A DNA stretch of 8,407 nt from Hydrogenophaga sp. Its GTDB lineage: Bacteria; Pseudomonadota; Gammaproteobacteria; Burkholderiales; Burkholderiaceae_C. Positions 1-6,153 of this stretch are shown here, piece after piece (the first letter of the stretch is position 1; each line of letters starts with the position of its first letter). The notes under the pieces were generated by a model. That model made no database searches. It had not been told where the DNA came from and worked only from the letters and a program-made list of their open reading frames with translations. The DNA lies in the NCBI GenBank assembly GCA_021154985.1, contig JAJNQE010000155.1, positions 1 to 8,407 on the forward strand, in the 5' to 3' direction. Made by a program: the position numbers and the translations under genes.

Positions 1-780
1 GTTGACCATGCGCCCGCGGCGAACCGCGGGTCGTGAAGCGATCTCTTGCGCCCAGCGTTGGACGTTTGTATAGGTCTGTACCTGCAGGAATTCGGCCGCG
101 TTGTAGAGATGACCCAGCACCAGCGCTCCGTACCAGGGCCACACTGCGATGTCAGCGATGCTGTAGTCGTCACCGCCCAGGTGGCGACATTGCGCCAGGC
201 GTCGGTCGAGGACGTCGAGCTGGCGCTTGGTTTCCATGGTGAAGCGGTCGATCGGGTACTCAAACTTGGCCGGCGCATAGGCGTAGAAATGGCCGAAGCC
301 GCCGCCTAGGTAAGGGGCGCTGCCCATCTGCCAGAAAAGCCATGACAGCGCTTCGGTGCGTGCGGCTGGATCTTCGGGCAGCAGCGCATTGAATTTGGTA
401 GCCAGGTACAGCAGGATGTTCCCTGACTCGAACACACGCTGCGGCACCGCTGCGCTGCGGTCGAGCAACGCCGGGATTTTCGAGTTGGGGTTGACGGCCA
501 CAAAGCCCGAGCCGAATTGGTCGCCTTCGGAGATGCGGATCAGCCAGGCGTCGTATTCAGCGCCGCGGTGGCCCATGGCCAACAACTCTTCGAGCATCAC
601 GGTCACCTTCACACCGTTCGGCGTGGCTAGCGAGTACAGCTGCAGCGGGTGTTGGCCGACCGGAAGGTCCTGGTCGTGCGTGGCACCGGCAGTCGGACGG
701 TTGATGCTGGCGAACTGGCCGCCGTTGGGTGCGTTCCAGGTCCAGACAGCGGGTGGGACATAGTCAATTGGGGTGGTCAT
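1..780 (-). CDS. yghU: YghU-family glutathione S-transferase, left copy, 3' end cut by window
   Basis: This gene encodes 260 codons of a Nu-class glutathione transferase, a family known for glutathione-dependent disulfide-bond and peroxide reduction in the cytoplasm. The frame is open to the window edge, so about 28 C-terminal residues of the roughly 288-residue family length are missing. Family hallmarks are visible. The N-terminal extension has VWTWNAPNGG near residue 12. The active-site segment LYSLATPNGVKVTVMLEELL spans about 48-67, with the Thr-Pro-Asn turn at 53-55. The cis-proline motif NSKIPAL is at about 99-105, the glutathione-contact motif FESGNILLYLA at about 117-127, and the helical domain has GGGFGHFY near 159-166. 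The start is fixed by the identical ATG context in the second copy at 7811. No strong Shine-Dalgarno sequence precedes it. It lies downstream of nemR in the same direction after a 348-bp gap, so it probably has its own promoter. Identification is confident; completeness is unknown. Confidence 0.93.
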   Translation of the reverse strand, partial: MTTPIDYVPPAVWTWNAPNGGQFASINRPTAGATHDQDLPVGQHPLQLYSLATPNGVKVTVMLEELLAMGHRGAEYDAWLIRISEGDQFGSGFVAVNPNSKIPALLDRSAAVPQRVFESGNILLYLATKFNALLPEDPAARTEALSWLFWQMGSAPYLGGGFGHFYAYAPAKFEYPIDRFTMETKRQLDVLDRRLAQCRHLGGDDYSIADIAVWPWYGALVLGHLYNAAEFLQVQTYTNVQRWAQEIASRPAVRRGRMVN

Positions 781-897
781 GGGCGAGGTTGCTCAGGTGT
801 CTGGGAAGAAGGACACGAAGCGGTGTACAGCTATACAGTTCATGTTACGGGAAAGCGGTGTTGAGCCGCTCGCTGCACCTGAATTGCCCGGAGTACC
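1..897. repeat. Left arm of large inverted repeat (yghU and upstream region)
   Basis: The reverse complement of this stretch aligns without gaps to 7694-8407. The comparable part is 184-897; the rest of the arm continues past the window partner. Coding identity is 568/597 by eye. Over the 103 bases directly upstream of the ATG I count 12 mismatches, and similarity fades beyond about 897. The repeat therefore carries the 5' regulatory region as well as the gene. Confidence 0.9.
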
Positions 898-1128
898 GTC
901 TGCCTGTAGGCGTATAGAAGCGCCTGACGTCTCCCCCACACTCCAGACTTCTCAAAACTAAAGTTAAGGTTGCTTCCACATAGCCTCGACCGATGTCCGA
1001 CAGCTAGCGGTTCATCATCATCCAGCGGAATTAGCGGCCAGATAGCGGGGGGGGAGGTGCGAAAAAAAGAATGTGAATTTTCTACCCTTTGGCGGTCCCG
1101 TGCTGCGCGCGGAACGTGTTGATTGCGG
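781..1128. other. Gap between nemR and left yghU
   Basis: These 348 bases hold no convincing gene. Positions 781-897 belong to the inverted repeat and should contain the yghU promoter. The block around 845-860, which reads CCGCTTTCCCGTAACATG on the minus strand, is identical in both copies, but I cannot assign a good -35/-10 pair. A 5-bp hairpin lies at 908-925 (AGGCG/CGCCT, 8-nt loop). There is a run of eight G at about 1047-1054 and a seven-A tract near 1062-1068. On the minus (nemR) strand the latter is a T7 tract preceded only by a weak A/T stem, so it is a poor terminator candidate. Confidence 0.6.
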
Positions 1129-1734
1129 TCAGGTCAGCCCGGCCTGGTTCGCCACCCAGTGACTCGTCTGCGCCAGCGCCCGGTCGAGCGGCCCGGAGCT
1201 GCGCTGCACGCGGGACAGCAAGGTGGCGCCCAGCCACTGCTGGTAGAGCTGTTCCGCCACCTCGGCCGGGTCGGGGCAGCCGGTCAGCTCACCGTCTGAA
1301 ATGCCTTGCCTCAGGCAGCCTTCCAGCCGGGCCAGCACTTGGGTCGTGCCGTGTTCCAGCGTCGCGCGCATCGACTCCGACAAGTCGCAGACCTCGGCGC
1401 TCAGCTTGACCACCAGGCAGCGCTCTGTCAGGTCATCACCCGATTGCAGCGCATGCCACCGGCCGAAGAAAGCGAGCAGCCGCGCCGCAGCGGTTTGCCC
1501 TGGCGCCGCCAGCAGGGCATCCGTCTGCTCCAAGTACCCCTCGAAGTGCCGCTCGAGCAAGGCCTCGCCGAATTGGTCCTTGGAGCGGAACCAGTGATAG
1601 AACGAGCCTTTGGGCACCCCCGCCGCAGCCAAGATCTCGCTCAGGCCCACCGCGGCGAAACCCTTGCTGACGATGATCGACCGCGCGGTATCCAGTATCT
1701 GCTGGCGCGTATCGACGACCGGATTTGCGTTCAT
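1129..1734 (-). CDS. nemR: NemR-like TetR-family repressor
   Basis: This is a 201-residue TetR/AcrR-family transcriptional repressor closely resembling E. coli NemR (199 residues), which represses nemA and senses electrophiles and reactive chlorine through cysteine. The helix-turn-helix occupies about residues 10-55, with the recognition segment VPKGSFYHWFRSKDQFGEALLE at 40-61. The ligand domain contains the diagnostic block CLVVKLSAEVCDLSESMR at 106-123. This keeps both cysteines at the NemR positions 106 and 116. Residue 175 is Arg, where my recollection of E. coli NemR has the Lys that pairs with oxidised Cys106. The gene follows nemA by 26 bp on the same strand and is probably co-transcribed, giving autoregulation through the palindrome upstream of nemA. 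This is the reverse of the E. coli order. No clear Shine-Dalgarno sequence precedes the ATG, which suggests coupling to nemA translation or low expression. Confidence 0.9.
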   Translation of the reverse strand: MNANPVVDTRQQILDTARSIIVSKGFAAVGLSEILAAAGVPKGSFYHWFRSKDQFGEALLERHFEGYLEQTDALLAAPGQTAAARLLAFFGRWHALQSGDDLTERCLVVKLSAEVCDLSESMRATLEHGTTQVLARLEGCLRQGISDGELTGCPDPAEVAEQLYQQWLGATLLSRVQRSSGPLDRALAQTSHWVANQAGLT

Positions 1735-1760
1735 GGCCGCAGGGGTATGCGAGCGGTGCG

Positions 1761-2855
1761 TCAGGCGACGGCTGTTTCGAGTGCCGGGTAGTCGTCGTAG
1801 CCTTCGGGGCCACCGGCGTAAAACGATTCGGGCCTGGGCGTGTTGTACGGGCCGTCACGACGCAGCCGCTCGGGCAGGTCCGGATTGGCGATGAACAGCT
1901 TGCCGAAGGCAATGAAGTCGGCCTGCTCCCGAGCGATCGCCGCCGTCGCCCGGGCACGGTCGTAGTCGCCATTGGCCATGTAGGCGCCGTTGAAAATTTG
2001 CCGCAGCTTCTGGAAGTCGAAGCTGCTGCTGGGGTCTTCCACCACGTGGAGGTAAGCCAGCCCGTAGGCGTTGAGCTGTTCGGTGATGGCTTCGAACGTC
2101 GATTGCGGCATGGAGTCGGCGATGTCATTGAACGCGTTCACCGGCGACAGCCGAACGCCGACGCGACCCGCTTCCCACACTGTCAGCACCGCCTCCGTGA
2201 CCTCGCGCAGCAGGCGGGCTCGGTTGGCCACCGAGCCGCCATAGCCGTCTGTGCGATGGTTCGTGCCGTCACGCAGGAACTGGTCGATCAGGTAGCCGTT
2301 GGCGGCATGGATCTCGACCCCGTCGAAACCCGCCGTCTTGGCATGCACGGCGGCACGGCGGAAGTCTTCAATCAGCGCCGGGATCTCTTCGGTCTCGAGT
2401 GCGCGCGGCGTCTCGAAGGGCTTCATGCCCTGTTCGGTGTAGATCTCGCCGGCCGGACGGATCGCCGAGGGCGCCACCGGCAAGCTGCCGTCGGCCTGCG
2501 TCAGCGGGTGGGAGACGCGCCCGACGTGCCACAGCTGCAAGAAGATCTTGCCGCCGTGGGCATGAACGGCTTGCGTCACGCCCTGCCAGCCAGCCACCTG
2601 TTCGGGGCTGTGGATGCCCGGCGTCTTGGGATACCCCTGGCCCTGCGGCGTGATCTGCGTGGCCTCGGAAATGATCAGACCGGCGCTGGCGCGCTGCGCG
2701 TAGTAGCGCGCGTTCAAGGCGTGAGGTACGTTGCCTGCCGCAGCGCGGCTGCGCGTCAGCGGCGCCATCACGATGCGGTTGCTCAACGAGACGCTACCGA
2801 GGACGGAGGGAGAGAACAGGGCGCTTGGTGCCAGGGTCGAAGTGCTTTGGTTCAT
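1761..2855 (-). CDS. nemA: Old Yellow Enzyme-family N-ethylmaleimide reductase
   Basis: This gene encodes a 364-residue FMN-dependent, NAD(P)H-using ene-reductase. It belongs to the OYE/NemA family, which reduces activated C=C bonds and nitro compounds, for example maleimides, enones and nitrate esters, in the cytoplasm. The single TIM-barrel domain fills the protein. Visible motifs are NRIVMAPLTRSRA (26-38), RASAGLIISEATQI (55-68, flavin contacts), QLWHVGR (107-113), the substrate-anion pair His183/Asn186 followed by Tyr188 in HAANGYLIDQFL, NHRTDGYGGSVANRARL (199-215), and the family C-terminus ESFYAGGPEGYDDYP (343-357). As I recall, E. coli NemA has His-His at the anion site; the His-Asn here matches yeast OYE and several plant or bacterial homologues. 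The start is chosen by family length. It sits about 23 nt below the predicted transcription start with no Shine-Dalgarno sequence. It is the first gene of the nemA-nemR pair. Confidence 0.94.
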   Translation of the reverse strand: MNQSTSTLAPSALFSPSVLGSVSLSNRIVMAPLTRSRAAAGNVPHALNARYYAQRASAGLIISEATQITPQGQGYPKTPGIHSPEQVAGWQGVTQAVHAHGGKIFLQLWHVGRVSHPLTQADGSLPVAPSAIRPAGEIYTEQGMKPFETPRALETEEIPALIEDFRRAAVHAKTAGFDGVEIHAANGYLIDQFLRDGTNHRTDGYGGSVANRARLLREVTEAVLTVWEAGRVGVRLSPVNAFNDIADSMPQSTFEAITEQLNAYGLAYLHVVEDPSSSFDFQKLRQIFNGAYMANGDYDRARATAAIAREQADFIAFGKLFIANPDLPERLRRDGPYNTPRPESFYAGGPEGYDDYPALETAVA

Positions 2856-2884
2856 GTATTGATGCAGTTAGGGGCAAAACATGC

Positions 2885-2912
2885 ATTGTATTAGACCAGT
2901 CGTCTAGCGCAA
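2885..2912 (-). promoter_or_regulatory. Predicted nemA promoter
   Basis: On the minus strand TTGCGC (2912-2907) and TACAAT (2890-2885) are separated by 16 bp, a good sigma-70 -35/-10 arrangement. It predicts transcription from about 2878 and a short leader of roughly 23 nt before the nemA ATG. The spacer is occupied by the palindrome at 2892-2906. Confidence 0.6.
2892..2906. promoter_or_regulatory. Putative NemR operator
   Basis: The plus strand reads TAGACCAGTCGTCTA, with perfect 5-bp inverted arms TAGAC/GTCTA around a 5-bp centre. It lies exactly between the -35 and -10 of the nemA promoter, so a bound TetR-type dimer would block RNA polymerase. The arms resemble the NemR box as I remember it from E. 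coli (TAGACC...GGTCTA). Binding by the downstream NemR-like protein is inferred. Confidence 0.65.
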
Positions 2913-3253
2913 GATTGCAAGGCTATTCTCAGTGCGCGATACCAAGCCAGGCGACTTTCAAACATTCGCCGTGAGCCGATATCGACGGTTTCAGCCTCCA
3001 CTCTGCCGTGCGTTGCGCGGCCGACACCTCCAGGTATCGGTGCTACACCTCGCAACGGGACCATGAAGCAGGAGTTGCGCACACCCTCGTACAAAAGGGG
3101 TGGGAGGACATGCCGGTGGTCAGTGCGTGAGGGCGCTGTAGGAGCGTGACCTCACTCACGCCGAAAAGATGGATCGGGAGGTTCGTGTTTTTGCTCGCGG
3201 ATGAGTTGGAGCGCTATTTCGATAGAAAGTGTTTGCGCAGCTTTCTGCCACGA
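2913..3253. other. Gene-poor stretch upstream of nemA
   Basis: I see no convincing gene in these 341 bases. A 67-codon minus-strand frame (3094-2891) runs across the nemA promoter and has no protein-like features. The stretch contains an inverted-repeat cluster at 3125-3161, described separately. It may be decayed accessory DNA. Confidence 0.5.
3125..3161. repeat. Hairpin cluster built on GCGTGA / TCACGC
   Basis: GCGTGA occurs at 3125-3130 and 3144-3149, and its complement TCACGC at 3156-3161. This allows a 6-bp stem with a 6-nt loop (3144-3161) or an alternative 7-bp stem (3125-3131 with 3155-3161) enclosing CGCT/AGCG (3134-3137 with 3143-3146). No T-tract follows on either strand, so it is not a typical intrinsic terminator. 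Function is unknown. Confidence 0.45.
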
Positions 3254-3478
3254 CTATGACCAAGGCATGGGGCCGATGTCGATCTCGCTAAACGCCGCGA
3301 CAAGTCGTTCTTCGAGAGACTCGCGCAATGCGGTCACGCGTTCCTGATCGATTACCAAGCCCTTGGCGATGCGGTGTGCCGCCACGAGGTCAAGCGCAAA
3401 CCTGACTGATCGCTGTAGTTCGCGTGGATCGACTTCGTTGAGGTCCATAAAGCGAGAAGGTACACCCAACACCAGCAT
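3254..3478 (-). CDS. Hypothetical 74-residue protein or gene remnant
   Basis: I do not recognise this product. The frame reads like real protein, with DLNEVDPRELQRSVRFAL near residues 12-29 and an amphipathic, charged helical stretch from about 33 to 64, ending in MPWS. It has no cysteine, signal peptide or membrane segment. The ATG at 3478 has no Shine-Dalgarno sequence at normal spacing; GGAGG lies 17 nt away. The frame stays open for 17 more codons upstream to a stop at 3530-3532, and those codons also look protein-like (DSEKVLEVSPNSY before the Met). It could therefore be the C-terminal remnant of a longer gene that lost its 5' end, or a small gene with a non-standard start. It sits alone in the gene-poor gap between the peroxiredoxin and nemA, on the same strand as both. 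Confidence 0.35.
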   Translation of the reverse strand: MLVLGVPSRFMDLNEVDPRELQRSVRFALDLVAAHRIAKGLVIDQERVTALRESLEERLVAAFSEIDIGPMPWS

Positions 3479-3689
3479 GTAGGAATTCGGCGAAACCTCC
3501 AGAACTTTCTCGCTGTCATTGGGGAGCTTTCATCTGCTTCAGACTGTTAGAGACTGAGTGGAGTCGTTCAGGCTCACCTCCTCGCAAGGTATCAACCTCA
3601 AGTACCGGCCATTCAACTGATGTCGTGCGTGGGGCAGCTTTCGTACAAGACCGGGCACCCGGCAAGCAGAGGCAACCGCCTCCATGGAA

Positions 3690-3725
3690 ACGCCCCCTAC
3701 CCCCTCCCCCGCGATTGCGTCGCGG
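3690..3725 (-). terminator. Hairpin plus G-rich tract directly after the peroxiredoxin gene (atypical)
   Basis: On the minus strand, one base after the stop codon (3727), CCGCGA and TCGCGG form a perfect 6-bp stem with a 5-nt loop (3725-3709). Immediately downstream come three runs of five G separated by A and TA (about 3710-3692). The position fits a 3'-end element of the three-gene transcript. The missing U-tract means it is not a standard intrinsic terminator. The G runs could form a G-quadruplex or assist Rho-independent pausing or mRNA protection. Confidence 0.3.
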
Positions 3726-3726
3726 A

Positions 3727-4395
3727 CTACTCGGATGACAACTTCATTGTTCTGATCACTTCCAACACATCGCTGGGTTCTGCCCGATTGCGGTAGTCCA
3801 CATCCACATGGGCAAAGCGGATCATCGCGTCTGTGCCCACCGCGTAAGTGGCTGGAACCGGCAGAGTCCATGAACCATTGCCGTTGGTTGTAGGCAAATC
3901 GTGACCGACGCTGGAGTAGAGGTCCACCAACTCAGGCGGCAAGTCAAAGGCAACTCCGAAACCTCTCGCCGCCCGCAGTTCTGAATCGCTGAGGACCTCG
4001 AAGGCTAGTTCGTTCTTTTCCTGCGTGTACAGCGAGCTGTCCGGCGTTTGCGGCGAGATGGCCACTAGGTGTGCTCCCAGTTCCTTCACTTCAGCGAGCC
4101 TGTGCTGCCAGGCGCGCAGCTCCAGGTTGCAATAAGGACACCAACCTCCCCGGTAAAACACCAGGATGACAGGGCCTGTTTTCAGGAGGTCGTGCAACCG
4201 GATGGGCTCTCCACGCGCATTGGGCAGGGTTACGTCTGGCGCACGCTGGCCTGTGCGCAATGCTGTGCGTTCGATGCCGCTTGCACGCAGCTGCGCAGTA
4301 GCGTTCTCCATGATGGAGATCCGCTCAGGTGCCGCTCGGGTGGAGAAGCCAGCTTTGAATTCGGCCAGCTGGTGGGACAAGGTGTTGGTCGTCAT
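3727..4395 (-). CDS. AhpC/TSA-type peroxiredoxin-like protein with CPYC motif
   Basis: This gene encodes a 222-residue thioredoxin-fold protein of the AhpC/TSA (Prx-like2) group, presumably a cytoplasmic thiol peroxidase or redox protein. After an N-terminal helical region (about 1-45), the redoxin domain starts at GQRAPDVTLPNARGEPIRL (49-67). The active site is FYRGGWCPYCNLELRAW (80-96), with Cys86 and Cys89 in a CPYC arrangement instead of the classical PxxxTxxC peroxidatic site. Conserved PATYAVGTDAMIRFAHVDVDY (181-201) is the usual C-terminal part. I chose the ATG at 4395 because the longer frame from 4479 overlaps the upstream transporter and adds a non-family N-terminus. No clear Shine-Dalgarno sequence is seen. 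It follows the EamA gene by 37 bp and is the last gene of a minus-strand trio, whose first gene also has a CxxC peroxidase motif. The exact electron donor cannot be told. Confidence 0.88.
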   Translation of the reverse strand: MTTNTLSHQLAEFKAGFSTRAAPERISIMENATAQLRASGIERTALRTGQRAPDVTLPNARGEPIRLHDLLKTGPVILVFYRGGWCPYCNLELRAWQHRLAEVKELGAHLVAISPQTPDSSLYTQEKNELAFEVLSDSELRAARGFGVAFDLPPELVDLYSSVGHDLPTTNGNGSWTLPVPATYAVGTDAMIRFAHVDVDYRNRAEPSDVLEVIRTMKLSSE

Positions 4396-4432
4396 GATGG
4401 CGATTTCGTGCGGGGGTGGTGAGATGAACGGG

Positions 4433-5440
4433 TCAGCCGCGCAAAGCGCCTGCAGGTGTCTGTGCCGGTAGCGACACACCGCGGGATGTCACCGCGAGCA
4501 GCAAGCCGCTCATCGCAATCAACAGGCCTGCCACTTCAAAGGCGCCAGGCATGTGACCCAACACCGGCCAGGCCATGAGTGCGGCCAAGCCGGGCGCCAG
4601 CGCTGGGAAGATCGCAGCACGCGAAGGCCCGAGCAAAGAAACCATCTTGGCGTACGTGTAGAGCGTTCCGGTGCCAGCAATCAGGCCCTGCACCAGCACC
4701 TCCACCCAAAGTACGTTGGGCGCTGCGGCCAGCAGGCCCGCTGCGCCTGTGTGCCAAAGGTAGACCGGTACATAGGTGATCAGGGCCGAGAACGAAACCA
4801 CGGCGGTGGCCAGCAGGGGGTCCAGGCGGTGGCGGCGCAGCACGATACCGAAGCCCGCCCACAGCGTACCAGCCGCGATGAACATGGCGTCGCCCAGTGC
4901 CGCGCGCGAGGTGAAGCTGGCAGCGTCCAGCCCCGAGAGCAACAAGAGCCCACCCAGGACGATGGCGATGCCCAGCAGCTTTCGGGCTTGCAGCCGCTCG
5001 CTGAATACCCACGCCGACAGCAGCATGCCCGCCACACTCATGGCTGCGAACGGAAACACCGCCGCGTGGCTGGGCGGCGCAAACTGCAACGCGCCAAACA
5101 TGAGCAGACCAAACGGCGTTCCGGCCAGCAGAGCCACCGCAAGCCAGATGCGCCAACGCTGCTTGAACTGCACGGCGTCGCGCCAGAAGGCCAGCCCCAG
5201 CACCGGCAAGGTCACCACGCCGGCCACAGCAAAACGCAGCACGGTGAGGTCGGTCGAACGCAGGCCCTGGGCGATGCCCCAGCGTGCGAATACGGTGTAC
5301 AGCGCGCCGATACTCGCTGCCAGCAGACCCACCGCAATGCCCAGCATCAGGCGGCTTGTTTCGGTCAATGCGCTTGACTTTGTGATCTCGGCCAAGGGCA
5401 ACGATGGGGCTTGGGGCGCCGGGTGTGTCAGGGTGGTCAT
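4433..5440 (-). CDS. EamA/DMT-superfamily transporter
   Basis: This gene encodes a 335-residue inner-membrane protein of the drug/metabolite transporter superfamily, with two EamA repeats and about ten hydrophobic segments. They lie near residues 32-52, 66-86, 99-119, 126-145, 154-171, 181-201, 211-229, 247-266, 276-295 and 300-317. The first repeat ends with the typical WVFSERLQARKLLGIAIVLGGLLLL (144-168); the second ends with the FPALAPGLAALMAWPVLGH (278-296) segment. Family members usually export small molecules; the substrate cannot be read from sequence. The start at 5440 is supported by AAGG eight bases upstream; the extra 40 codons upstream overlap the AhpD-like gene and look non-native. 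It sits 43 bp after the AhpD-like gene and 37 bp before the peroxiredoxin-like gene, so it is probably the middle gene of an operon. Confidence 0.88.
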   Translation of the reverse strand: MTTLTHPAPQAPSLPLAEITKSSALTETSRLMLGIAVGLLAASIGALYTVFARWGIAQGLRSTDLTVLRFAVAGVVTLPVLGLAFWRDAVQFKQRWRIWLAVALLAGTPFGLLMFGALQFAPPSHAAVFPFAAMSVAGMLLSAWVFSERLQARKLLGIAIVLGGLLLLSGLDAASFTSRAALGDAMFIAAGTLWAGFGIVLRRHRLDPLLATAVVSFSALITYVPVYLWHTGAAGLLAAAPNVLWVEVLVQGLIAGTGTLYTYAKMVSLLGPSRAAIFPALAPGLAALMAWPVLGHMPGAFEVAGLLIAMSGLLLAVTSRGVSLPAQTPAGALRG

Positions 5441-5483
5441 GGTGAGGGCCTTCTGGTGACTTCGTTGACGTGTTCGACGCGGC

Positions 5484-6017
5484 TCACAGGCTCGGTGCAG
5501 CCGGGAAGTCAATCGGAATCTGGGTCGCTGCGTGCAGGTAGTTGGTGATGGTTTTGTCACCCACGATCACCAGTGCATCGACCAGGTGGCCCGTGGCATA
5601 GCCCACGGCATAGAAACGTTCCAGCGTTGTGGCGTCGATCCGTCCACGGTTGGAGACTGCGGAACGCACCACCCGGGCCAGGGCGTCCAGCTTCGGGTCG
5701 AAGTTGGCAGCGCCGCGACGAATTTCGATGATCTGAGCGTCTGAGAAGCCGTGCATCTTGCCCAGTGCGGTGTGCGCAGCCAAGCAGTAGTGGCAGTCGT
5801 TGAACTGGCTGACCACCAGGTTGATGACCTCACGCTCTTTGGCGTTGAGCGAACTCTTGGCGTTCTGCAGCGCCAGGTAAGTCCCCAGCGCTGTTCCAGA
5901 GTGCGCCAATGTGGCGTACAGGTTGGGCACGAATCCCAAGCCTTTGTGCAAGCTGTCGAACAGCGCTTGGTTGGTTGACGAGACTTCGGCGCGCATGGGG
6001 ACGTTGACGGTTTTCAT
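5484..6017 (-). CDS. AhpD-like / carboxymuconolactone decarboxylase-family peroxidase
   Basis: This gene encodes a 177-residue all-helical protein of the AhpD-like CMD family ('peroxidase-related'). The AhpD-type catalytic pattern is intact: Glu63, eleven residues, Cys75-His-Tyr-Cys78, then His82 (NDCHYCLAAHTALG, 73-86). In AhpD these residues relay electrons and protons for peroxide reduction by the CxxC disulfide. The N-terminal GLGFVPNLYATLAHS (27-41) and the C-terminal helices (about 134-165) match the family. The start at 6017 is preceded by GGAG at 6-bp spacing (6027-6024); upstream in-frame codons run into the regulatory region. It is the promoter-proximal gene of the trio and diverges from lysR at 6154 across 136 bp, so control by that LysR protein is likely but inferred. 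The reductant and true substrate are unknown. Confidence 0.88.
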   Translation of the reverse strand: MKTVNVPMRAEVSSTNQALFDSLHKGLGFVPNLYATLAHSGTALGTYLALQNAKSSLNAKEREVINLVVSQFNDCHYCLAAHTALGKMHGFSDAQIIEIRRGAANFDPKLDALARVVRSAVSNRGRIDATTLERFYAVGYATGHLVDALVIVGDKTITNYLHAATQIPIDFPAAPSL

Positions 6018-6153
6018 GAAAGGCTCCGGGTTGGGGTTGCAAACTTTCGACGGGATGTGTCGATGGCTTGTATGGTGTTTGAATCCGAAAGAAGTGAATA
6101 GCAGGCAAAATCGCCTATCAATCATTCCCATCTGGAATCAATAGGGGGCTTTC
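6018..6153. promoter_or_regulatory. Divergent control region between the ahpD-like gene and lysR
   Basis: This 136-bp region must hold both start sites. It contains two palindromes: ATTCC-N5-GGAAT at 6124-6138 (listed separately) and TCGAC-N7-GTCGA at 6047-6063. The latter lies close to the ahpD-like start and may be in its leader. I could not assign a convincing -35/-10 pair on either strand. Confidence 0.55.
6124..6138. promoter_or_regulatory. LysR-type T-N11-A palindrome
   Basis: The sequence ATTCCCATCTGGAAT has perfect 5-bp arms and contains T-N11-A (T6125 to A6137), the standard LysR-family binding core. It ends 15 bases before the lysR ATG, next to the Shine-Dalgarno sequence, consistent with autorepression and divergent activation. 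Binding is inferred from position and symmetry. Confidence 0.5.

Noticed and set aside
1055..1085. T7 tract on the minus strand after nemR as an intrinsic terminator
   Set aside because: The preceding stem is only about four A/T pairs with no GC content, and it sits over 40 bases past the stop. A real terminator cannot be claimed.
1725..2894. 389-codon plus-strand frame antisense to nemA
   Set aside because: nemA has all flavin and active-site motifs. The opposite frame is low-complexity, Arg/Gly/Val-rich shadow coding.
3144..3257. 37-codon plus-strand frame starting at GTG (3146) and ending near 3257
   Set aside because: It starts with GTG inside the hairpin, with GGAG only one base away, has no recognisable homology, and is too short to separate from chance.
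3539..3871. 110-codon minus-strand frame overlapping the 3' end of the peroxiredoxin-like gene
   Set aside because: About 145 bases lie inside the real gene in another frame, the remainder crosses the hairpin/G-rich element, and no family motif or good start is present.
4553..5377. Long plus-strand frames opposite the EamA transporter
   Set aside because: They are rich in Arg, Gln and His as expected for the antisense of a GC-rich membrane-protein gene, and they have no domain features.
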